A DNA stretch of 5,749 nucleotides from Acidimicrobiia bacterium (GTDB lineage: Bacteria; Actinomycetota; Acidimicrobiia; IMCC26256; JACDBD01), in assembly GCA_031177445.1 (NCBI GenBank), contig JAPSGP010000216.1, forward strand, positions 1 to 5,749, in the 5' to 3' direction. The notes below the pieces were generated by a model. The model saw only the letters and a program-made list of their open reading frames with translations, did no database searches and was not told the origin of the DNA. This document shows positions 1 to 5,749 of this stretch, in pieces. The position numbers were made by a program, and so were the translations under genes. The number at the start of each line of letters is the position of its first letter. Position 1 is the first letter of the stretch.

Positions 1-726
1 CTTCTTCCCGAAGATCTTCGGGAAGAAGTCGTCGACGTCGAAGGTGGTGACCGCGTGCGACGAGTTCCCGTAGGACACGACGGCCCCGTTCGGTGCGACC
101 AGTCGTAAGGCTGCCGCCAGCGAGTCGCCGCCGACGGATTCCATGATCACGTCGAAGGCACCGTTCTCCGGCATCCCGACGACGACGTGCTGCGCGCCGA
201 GTGCCGGCAGCCGCTCGCCCCGCTCGGGTCTGCTGACCACGGCGGTCACGCTGGCGGCCGCGTGGGCCGCGAGCTGGACCGCGAACGTTCCGACCCCGCC
301 CGTCGCTCCGGTGACCAGTACGCGCTTGCGGTCGTTGAGCCCACCCGCGGCGAGCCCGCGCCTCGCGGTGAGGCCGGACACCGGGAGCGTGGACGCGGCT
401 GCGAAGTCCAGCTCCTCGGGAATGGGAGCGAGCATCCGGGTGTCGACGGCCGCGAGCTCGGCCCAGCCGCCGTCGGGGACGAGCCCCACGACCCGCGCTC
501 CTGCGCCGGGACCCGAGCCGTCGGGCGCCCGTCGCTCGACGACGCCCGCGATGTCGGAACCCGGCCGCCACCCGGCCTCGGCCCGTCCCAGGAGGTGCAG
601 ATCGCCCCGGTTCAACGACGCGGCCCGAACAGAGACGAGTGCCTCGTGCTCGCGAGGCGGCGGAGTGCCGACCTCGCGCAGCTCGACGTTCCCCGAGTTC
701 TCGGGCGCGGCGACGAGCGCTCTCAC
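1..726 (-). CDS. Quinone oxidoreductase-type zinc-free MDR dehydrogenase (partial, C-terminus beyond the window)
   Basis: Medium-chain dehydrogenase/reductase related to NADPH:quinone reductase and zeta-crystallin, a cytosolic NAD(P)H-dependent reductase of uncertain substrate. The 242 visible codons are open to the window edge; the family is usually about 300-330 residues, so roughly the last quarter is missing. The N-terminal GroES-like domain covers about residues 1-125, with the family-typical SLNRGDL at 37-43 and GSDIAGVVE at 56-64. The Rossmann domain begins with GATGGVG at 140-146. No cysteine occurs in the visible part, so the zinc ligands of classical alcohol dehydrogenases are absent. 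Arg166, just after the second Rossmann strand (VVSRPERG), would suit the NADPH 2'-phosphate (inference). The GTG start at 726-724 overlaps the DUF2630 stop as GTGA, with GAGG 10 nt upstream, so translation is probably coupled. Family is secure; substrate is unknown. Confidence 0.9.
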   Translation of the reverse strand, partial: MRALVAAPENSGNVELREVGTPPPREHEALVSVRAASLNRGDLHLLGRAEAGWRPGSDIAGVVERRAPDGSGPGAGARVVGLVPDGGWAELAAVDTRMLAPIPEELDFAAASTLPVSGLTARRGLAAGGLNDRKRVLVTGATGGVGTFAVQLAAHAAASVTAVVSRPERGERLPALGAQHVVVGMPENGAFDVIMESVGGDSLAAALRLVAPNGAVVSYGNSSHAVTTFDVDDFFPKIFGKK

Positions 727-968
727 TGCTGGTAGTCCTCGACCGTCGACTCGCTCCGGACGGCGGCGTCGGCGGCGTCCTGGCCGTACTCACGGCGGGC
801 CCGCCGCTGGCGCAACAGGTCCCAGCACTGGTCGAGCCGGATCTCGAGCTCTCGGAGCCGGCCGTGCTCCTCCCCGCTCAGCGGGCCCCCGGCCGCATGG
901 CGCTCGTACAGCGCGTGCTCCTCGTCGGCGAGCTGCTGGATCGCCGACAGCACGTCCTCGTCCGCCAT
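723..968 (-). CDS. DUF2630 family protein, small charged helical protein
   Basis: An 81-residue protein resembling DUF2630, a small uncharacterised family found mostly in actinobacteria (family assignment from memory of its pattern). It is very hydrophilic and probably all helical. Residues 4-24 form one amphipathic helix (DEDVLSAIQQLADEEHALYE), then a Gly-Pro turn near 27-29 and a second charged helix at about 31-60 (EEHGRLRELEIRLDQCWDLLRQRRARRE), suggesting a helical hairpin or coiled coil. The tail is acidic and polar. There is no signal peptide or membrane segment. I chose the ATG at 968-966 because AAGGGAGG lies 4 nt upstream; an in-frame start 45 bp further up lacks that support. It overlaps the downstream oxidoreductase start by 4 bases. 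Function unknown; the coupling hints at a shared role, for example as a partner protein, but nothing in the sequence proves it. Confidence 0.85.
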   Translation of the reverse strand: MADEDVLSAIQQLADEEHALYERHAAGGPLSGEEHGRLRELEIRLDQCWDLLRQRRARREYGQDAADAAVRSESTVEDYQQ

Positions 969-1049
969 GGCGCCTCCCTTCTTGCTGCCCAACCCGAGGG
1001 AGGCCCTACCCATTCCGGGGGCCGGTTCAGCCAGCTGGCGCGCTGCGGC
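969..1049 (-). other. 81-bp gap between phosphatase and DUF2630 genes
   Basis: This gap separates the pentose-phosphate operon from the DUF2630-oxidoreductase pair. It holds the DUF2630 Shine-Dalgarno near its 3' end and a 10-bp palindrome GCCAGCTGGC at 1030-1039. I see no hairpin followed by a T-run and no convincing -35/-10 pair. Whether the two DUF2630-side genes are read through from the operon or have their own promoter cannot be settled from sequence alone. Confidence 0.5.
973..980 (-). promoter_or_regulatory. Shine-Dalgarno of the DUF2630 gene
   Basis: AAGGGAGG, read on the minus strand, ends 4 nt before the ATG at 968. It is among the strongest ribosome-binding sites in the window and fixes the start of the 81-residue protein rather than the longer 96-codon reading. 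Confidence 0.8.
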
Positions 1050-1622
1050 TCAGCGAGAGCCGCTGAGGTTCCAGCTTCTGATCACCCGTTGCTCGCGCTC
1101 GTAGCCGAGGACGCTGACGGTCGCGGTGTCGAGGCCGAAGAGGCGCCCGTCGACCGGTGGCAGCCCGAGCCAGCAGGCGGTCAGGATGCGAAGGCAGTGC
1201 CCGTGCGCGAACGCGACGACATCGCCGCCCGCGGAGGCCGCCCGATCGATCACGCGCTGAACCCGTGCACCGACCTGCTCGACGGTCTCGCCGTTGGGAA
1301 CGCCGTCCCAGACGACCCAACCGGGCCGCTTCTCGCGGATGTCGGCGGTGGTGCGGCCCTCGTAGTCGCCGTAGTCCCACTCGCGAAGGTCGTCGGTGAC
1401 GACGACGTCGTCGCCGTGACCTGCGAGCCGACACGTCTCCAATGCCCGCTGCATCGGGCTCGACAAGACGAGCGCGAACGCATGCCCGTTCAGAAGCTGG
1501 CCGAGGGCTCGGGCCTGCTTCTCACCCTCGGCCGTGAGTGGGACATCCGTGCGCCCGGTGTGCTGCCCGGTGGCGGTCCACTCGGTCGCGCCGTGCCGGA
1601 CCAGCCACAGGTCGAAGCTCAT
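1050..1622 (-). CDS. Histidine phosphatase family protein (phosphoglycerate-mutase-like; Shb17/Rv3214-like)
   Basis: A 190-residue cytosolic phosphatase of the histidine phosphatase (branch 1) superfamily. The catalytic core is visible: VRHG at 8-11 with nucleophile His10 and phosphate-binding Arg9, Arg59 in SSPMQRAL, the second histidine His140 in FAHGHC, and probable acid/base glutamates in LREWDYGDYEG (Glu81, Glu89). The TGQHTGRTDVPLT stretch (18-30) and the WDGVPNGET region (105-113) recall two relatives I remember: yeast Shb17, sedoheptulose-1,7-bisphosphatase, and M. tuberculosis Rv3214 (Gpm2), a broad acid phosphatase. It lacks the length expected of a dPGM glycolytic mutase (about 230-250 aa). 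I chose ATG 1622 because RHG motifs sit close to the N-terminus; an in-frame TTG at 1655 overlapping the zwf stop (TTGA) would add 11 residues, and neither has a strong Shine-Dalgarno. It lies 29 bp after zwf, so a sugar-phosphate substrate is plausible but inferred. Confidence 0.88.
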   Translation of the reverse strand: MSFDLWLVRHGATEWTATGQHTGRTDVPLTAEGEKQARALGQLLNGHAFALVLSSPMQRALETCRLAGHGDDVVVTDDLREWDYGDYEGRTTADIREKRPGWVVWDGVPNGETVEQVGARVQRVIDRAASAGGDVVAFAHGHCLRILTACWLGLPPVDGRLFGLDTATVSVLGYEREQRVIRSWNLSGSR

Positions 1623-1651
1623 GCGCGAGAGGCGGGCGACCGAGGCGGCGG

Positions 1652-3051
1652 TCAAGGCTGCGGGTCGTGCCAGAACTCACCTTCCGGAAGGAGCGCGGTC
1701 GCCTCGGAGCACCCCCACGTCTTGCGTTCGTAGGGGTGCGCCGTGCCGTGGTCCGTGAGCACCCGGTCGACCACCCGCCACGCCTCCTCGACCGCATCCT
1801 CGCGAGCGAAGAGCATGGCCTTGCCCGCCATCGCGTCGCCGAGCAGGCGCTCGTAGGGAGCCATCTCGTCGACCATGTTCTCGCACAGGTACAGCTCGAC
1901 CGGATGGCCGACGAACGATTCGCCGGCCGTCTTCTCCCGCGCTCCCAGTGCGATCGCGATGTTGTCGGGTCCGAGCCGGAATCGGAGGTAGTTGGTGTCG
2001 TCGGGATCGATCTGTTCCTCGGCGAACACCTGCTGCGGCGGCTTGCGCAGCTTGACCAGCACCTCGGTCACGGTGATCGGCAGCTCTTTGCCGGCACGGA
2101 TGAAGAACGGCACGCCGTCCCAGCGCCATGAGTCCAGGAACAGGCGAACGGCGGCGAAGGTCTCGACGTCGGAATCGCTCGCCACGCCGTCCACGTCGCG
2201 GTAGCCGATGTACTGGCCCCGTACGAGATCCGTCGGTCCCAGCGTGCGGATGGACCGGAACACCTTCTCCTTCTCGTCGCGCGTCGATTCGTCGCCGCCG
2301 CCGACCGGGGGCTCCATCGCGAGGAGTGCGGCCACCTGCAGCATGTGGTTCTGCACCACGTCGCGCAGCGCGCCGACCTCCTCGTAGAAACGGCCGCGGT
2401 CCTCTACGCCGAAGTTCTCCGCCATCGTGAGCTGGACGCTCTCGACATAGTTGCGGTTCCAGATCGGTTCGAGGAACGAGTTGGCGAACCGGAAGTAGAG
2501 CAGGTTTTCGATCGGCTCCTTGCCGAGGTAGTGGTCGATGCGGAAGATCGACGATTCGGGGAACACGGTGTGCAGGACACGGTTGAGCTCCTGCGCCGTC
2601 GCGAGGTCGCGACCGAACGGCTTCTCCACGACGACCCGCGCGTGCCGGGCGCTACCGGTCTTGCCCAGCGCTTCGACCACGGTGGGGAACAGGCTTGGCG
2701 GGATGGCAAGGTAGTGCGCGGGCCGCTTGGCGCCCACTTCGTGCAGCGCTTTGGCCAGCGCCTCGAACGTCGCCGGATCGGAGTAGTCGCCGTCGATGTA
2801 GCGCAGCGACTGCGTGAGCCGGTCGAATGCTTGCTGGTCGTCGATCCCGCCGTGCGCGGTGATGCTGTCGTGGGCTCGCTTGCGGAGATCGTCGAGGGTC
2901 CAGTGCTGGAACGCGACGCCGATGACCGGGATTCCGAGCGTGCCCCGCTTCGTCATCGCGTAGAGCGCCGGGAAGATCTGCTTGTTGGCGAGATCGCCGG
3001 TCGCGCCGAAGAAGACGAACGCGTCGGAATGCTGGGGTGCGTCGTCGCTCA

Positions 3052-3052
<1 letters not shown>
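1652..3052 (-). CDS. zwf: Glucose-6-phosphate dehydrogenase
   Basis: Oxidises glucose 6-phosphate to 6-phosphogluconolactone, the first step of the oxidative PPP. Residues are numbered from the GTG at 3055, which precedes the ATG at 3052 by one codon; either may be used. The N-terminal Rossmann domain carries GATGDLA at 17-23, then EKPFG at 144-148, the substrate-binding signature RIDHYLGKE at 172-180 (His175, Lys179), and catalytic-base candidate His237 in QNHMLQ. At 466-467 residues it is slightly shorter than E. coli Zwf (about 490) and fits the short actinobacterial type not tied to OpcA. Two positions are unusual against Leuconostoc G6PD: Phe49 replaces the NADP-contacting Arg46, and Gln26 replaces substrate-binding Lys21. 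The start overlaps the gnd stop as TGATG, so translation is coupled; the Shine-Dalgarno (GAGAAG) is weak. Identity is firm; cofactor is uncertain. Confidence 0.96.
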
Positions 3053-4065
<1,013 letters not shown>

Positions 4066-4073
4066 GTGGCGAT

Positions 4074-4080
4074 CCCCTCT
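4074..4080 (-). promoter_or_regulatory. Shine-Dalgarno of gnd
   Basis: AGAGGGG on the minus strand, 8 nt before the gnd ATG at 4065. It follows directly after the tal-gnd inverted repeat with only 8 nt between, so folding of that hairpin leaves the site exposed rather than buried. Confidence 0.75.
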
Positions 4081-4088
4081 TCTCTTTT

Positions 4089-4130
4089 GATGCGTTCATC
4101 GACCGGAAGAGCCCGGTCCATGAACGCATC
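4089..4130 (-). repeat. Inverted repeat / RNA hairpin between tal and gnd
   Basis: The arms GATGCGTTCATCGACCGG (4089-4106) and CCGGTCCATGAACGCATC (4113-4130) pair at 17 of 18 positions, with one mismatch (4100/4119) and a 6-nt loop (4107-4112). It begins 7 nt after the transaldolase stop. In the transcribed (minus) direction it is followed by AAAAGAGAAG, not a T-run, so it is not a canonical intrinsic terminator; the other strand lacks a T-run too. Likely roles are an intercistronic mRNA-stability or processing element, a partial non-canonical terminator, or a REP-like dispersed repeat. The structure is clear; its function is inferred. Confidence 0.85.
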
Positions 4131-4137
4131 GACGGTG

Positions 4138-5223
4138 TCAGCCGGCCTTGCGGAGCTGGTCGGCCTTGGATGCGATGCTGGCAAGGACTTCCTTCCAGGA
4201 CTTCACGAAGTCGTCGGCACCGTCGGTCTGGAGCTTCGTGGCCAAGGCCTCGAGGTCGATTCCGTCCTGGGCGAACTGCGCGAGGACGGTTTCGGCATCG
4301 CCGCCGTCAGCGGGCAACAGCTCACCGACGGACCCGTGCTGGCCGAACGCGAGCAGCGTGTTCTGCGGCATCGTGTTGATCGTCAGCTCCGACGCCAGCG
4401 CGTGGACGTAGTAGGTGTCGGGCAGCTTCGGATCCTTGGTGCCGGTGCTCGCCCACAGCAGCCGTTGCGGTTGTGCTCCGGCGGCCGCCAGCTTCGCCCA
4501 CCGGTCCGACGACAGCAGGTCGCGGTACGCCTTGTACGTGCGCTCGGCGATGGCGATGCCGAGCTTGCCCCGCAGCTCGTCGGGCACCTCGTCGGCGACG
4601 GCTACGTCCCAGCGGGAGATGAAGACCGACGCGACCGAGCCGACCTTCAACTCGAGCCCGGTGTCGCGGCGGCGCTCCAGCCCCCGGAGGTACGCGTCCG
4701 CCGCGGCCAGGTAGTGCTCGCGCGAGAACAGCAGGGTCACGTTGATCGGCACTCCGGCGAAGACGAGCTCCTCGATGGCGGGGATGCCTTCGGGCGTGCC
4801 GGGCACCTTGATGAAAAGGTTCGGCGTCGCTGCCTTGGCGTGGAGCGCTTTGGCCTCGGACACCGTGGTGTCGGTGTTGTGCGCGAGCTCGGGTGAGACC
4901 TCGAGCGAAACCCACCCGTCGACGCCGCCGGTCGCGTCCCACGTCGGCCGGAAGAGGCTCGCGGCCTTCGTCAGGTCGGCGAGCGCGAGCTCGAAGAACA
5001 GCGGCTCGACGTCCGTGCCGGCGGCCAGGAGCTCCCGAGCCTGGTCGTCGTAGTCGGTGCTCCCGGTGATCGCCTTGTCGAAGATCGTCGGGTTCGACGT
5101 GAGCCCGGTGACGGCCAGGTCGGCGATGTAGCTGGCGAGCGTGCCGCTGGTGACCAGCTCGCGCGTGATGTTGTCGAGCCACAGGCTCTGGCCGGCGTCG
5201 TGCAGGTTGGTGGCGGCGTTCAT
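4138..5223 (-). other. tal: Possible separate translation of transaldolase from an internal in-frame ATG
   Basis: ATG at 5223-5221 is codon 152 of the fusion and falls exactly where a free-standing transaldolase would begin (MNAATNLHDAGQ, 361 residues, normal length for actinobacterial Tal). AAAGGGA lies 7 nt upstream. The locus could thus make the fusion, free transaldolase, or both. This entry marks an alternative product of the fused gene, not an additional locus. Confidence 0.5.
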
Positions 5224-5676
5224 GCTGCGTTCCCTTTCGAAGTTCAGCACCTCGCCCAAGCGGCGCAGGTGGCGTGCCTCGGTGCTGGGCACCGCGTTGA
5301 CGAAGGCGGTGACGATCTCGGCTGCGACCTCGGGACCCATGACCCGGGCGCCGAGCGTCAGCACGTTGACGTGGTCGTGCTCGACCATCTGATGGCCCGT
5401 GTAGTAGTCGGCCGCATACGCGGCGCGGACACCGGGCAGCCGGTTGGCGGCGATGGTGACCCCGGCGCCACTGCCGCAGACAAGGATCCCGCGCTCGGCT
5501 TCAGCGGCGGCCAGCGCGTCGCCCACCAGCTTGGCCATCAGCGGGTAGTCGATGCCCTCGGGTGGGGCGACGTCGGGACCGAGCAGCAGCGGGTCGTGGC
5601 CGGCGGCGCGCACCGTGTCGGCTACGCGCGGTCGCATCGGGAGCCCGGCGTGATCGGCAGCGATCGCGACCCTCAC
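4138..5676 (-). CDS. rpiB-tal: Ribose-5-phosphate isomerase B - transaldolase fusion
   Basis: One 512-codon frame joins two PPP enzymes. Residues 1 to about 150 are RpiB (ribose 5-P to ribulose 5-P): ADHAG at 7-11 (Asp8, His9), catalytic Cys67 in ILVCGSGAG, IAANR at 75-79, His100 and NVLTLGARV at 104-112. It has the E. coli-type Cys; M. tuberculosis RpiB uses a Glu instead. Residues 152-512 are transaldolase (sedoheptulose 7-P + glyceraldehyde 3-P to erythrose 4-P + fructose 6-P): LWLDNI at 165-170 (Asp168), TGLTSNPTIF at 190-199, Glu259, Schiff-base Lys290 in FIKVPGT, Ser350, and WASTGTKDP at 408-416. Both halves look full length and active, with essentially no linker. The GTG start at 5676 has GAGGG overlapping the tkt stop, 7 bp upstream. 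An internal ATG at 5223 with its own Shine-Dalgarno could also yield transaldolase alone. A sequencing error hiding a stop is possible but not suggested by the sequence. Confidence 0.92.
   Translation of the reverse strand: MRVAIAADHAGLPMRPRVADTVRAAGHDPLLLGPDVAPPEGIDYPLMAKLVGDALAAAEAERGILVCGSGAGVTIAANRLPGVRAAYAADYYTGHQMVEHDHVNVLTLGARVMGPEVAAEIVTAFVNAVPSTEARHLRRLGEVLNFERERSMNAATNLHDAGQSLWLDNITRELVTSGTLASYIADLAVTGLTSNPTIFDKAITGSTDYDDQARELLAAGTDVEPLFFELALADLTKAASLFRPTWDATGGVDGWVSLEVSPELAHNTDTTVSEAKALHAKAATPNLFIKVPGTPEGIPAIEELVFAGVPINVTLLFSREHYLAAADAYLRGLERRRDTGLELKVGSVASVFISRWDVAVADEVPDELRGKLGIAIAERTYKAYRDLLSSDRWAKLAAAGAQPQRLLWASTGTKDPKLPDTYYVHALASELTINTMPQNTLLAFGQHGSVGELLPADGGDAETVLAQFAQDGIDLEALATKLQTDGADDFVKSWKEVLASIASKADQLRKAG
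5231..5237 (-). promoter_or_regulatory. Internal Shine-Dalgarno before the transaldolase start
   Basis: AAAGGGA on the minus strand, 7 nt before the in-frame ATG at 5223, lies inside the coding sequence for the last RpiB residues (Phe-Glu-Arg-Glu-Arg-Ser). Position and spacing are what a stand-alone tal gene would have, consistent with a relic of, or a working, separate start. Confidence 0.6.
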
Positions 5677-5680
5677 CGCG

Positions 5681-5685
5681 CCCTC
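5681..5685 (-). promoter_or_regulatory. Shine-Dalgarno of rpiB-tal overlapping the tkt stop
   Basis: GAGGG begins inside the tkt TGA stop and ends 4 nt before the GTG start at 5676. It supports this GTG as the rpiB start and suggests translational coupling to transketolase. Confidence 0.6.
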
Positions 5686-5749
5686 ACCGCACCAACCGGC
5701 GCACGTGGTCGGCGACGTTCTCGGGGGTGAACCCCAGCTTCTCGTAGAC
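5684..5749 (-). CDS. tkt: Transketolase, C-terminal end only (partial)
   Basis: The minus strand from the right edge reads VYEKLGFTPENVADHVRRLVR and then TGA. This matches the usual C-terminus of bacterial transketolase, in which a GFT-x-ENV stretch is followed by a final helix. Transketolase moves two-carbon ketol units with thiamine diphosphate in the non-oxidative PPP; the catalytic domains lie outside the window. Only 21 codons are visible, so the call rests on this short motif plus the context: the next gene, 7 bp downstream, encodes RpiB-transaldolase, and tkt-tal adjacency is common in actinobacteria. The operon promoter is probably upstream of tkt, out of view. Confidence 0.8.
   Translation of the reverse strand, partial: VYEKLGFTPENVADHVRRLVR

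Noticed and set aside
1030..1039. Palindrome GCCAGCTGGC as an operator
   Set aside because: Only 10 bp, not extended by flanking symmetry, and such GC-rich palindromes are common by chance here.
969..1049. GGGTAG stretch as a SigF/SigB-like -10 box for DUF2630
   Set aside because: No GTTT-like -35 element lies at the expected 15-17 nt spacing, so the match is too weak to call.
143..1066. 307-codon plus-strand frame rich in Ser, Pro, Ala and Arg
   Set aside because: Antisense to the oxidoreductase, whose Rossmann motif and family-like sequence are clear; the composition is that of a GC-rich shadow.
1050..1622. Glycolytic phosphoglycerate mutase
   Set aside because: The RHG fold is shared, but 190 residues is short for dPGM and the sequence resembles Shb17/Rv3214-type phosphatases more.
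639..1733. 364-codon plus-strand frame
   Set aside because: Antisense across the oxidoreductase, DUF2630, phosphatase and zwf genes. It spans four unrelated real genes, as a chance frame would.
4089..4130. Intrinsic terminator at the tal-gnd hairpin
   Set aside because: Neither strand has a T-run after the stem; the transcribed strand continues with AAAAGAGAAG and then the gnd Shine-Dalgarno.

Overview
The window is GC-rich and almost fully coding, and every supported gene lies on the minus strand, so genes read from high to low coordinates. GC-rich codon use, a DUF2630 protein (a family I know mainly from actinobacteria) and the actinobacterial style of the G6PD, transaldolase and histidine phosphatase suggest a member of Actinomycetota. 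I cannot place it lower. An uncultured or deep-branching lineage is plausible because the usual actinobacterial order tkt-tal-zwf-opcA-pgl is not kept.

In transcription order the right-hand 4.7 kb is a pentose-phosphate-pathway (PPP) operon. It holds the last 21 codons of transketolase (5749-5684), a single reading frame joining ribose-5-phosphate isomerase B to transaldolase (5676-4138), a short-form 6-phosphogluconate dehydrogenase (4065-3052), glucose-6-phosphate dehydrogenase (3052-1652) and a histidine-phosphatase-family enzyme (1622-1050). Spacing is tight: 7 bp between tkt and rpiB-tal, a 1-base TGATG overlap between gnd and zwf, and 29 bp between zwf and the phosphatase. The one larger internal gap (72 bp, tal to gnd) holds a strong 18-bp-arm inverted repeat just before the gnd Shine-Dalgarno. 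The operon covers both oxidative dehydrogenases and much of the non-oxidative branch. No 6-phosphogluconolactonase, ribulose-phosphate epimerase or OpcA gene is in the window.

After an 81-bp gap comes a second pair: a small charged DUF2630 protein (968-723) with a strong Shine-Dalgarno, coupled by a GTGA overlap to a zinc-free quinone-oxidoreductase-type dehydrogenase (726-1) that runs off the left edge.

Points most worth a second look: (1) the RpiB-Tal fusion, which keeps a good internal Shine-Dalgarno and ATG for transaldolase alone; (2) the phosphatase, whose sequence resembles yeast sedoheptulose-1,7-bisphosphatase Shb17 and sits in a PPP operon; (3) residues in both oxidative dehydrogenases that point away from the usual NADP+ preference; (4) the tal-gnd hairpin.
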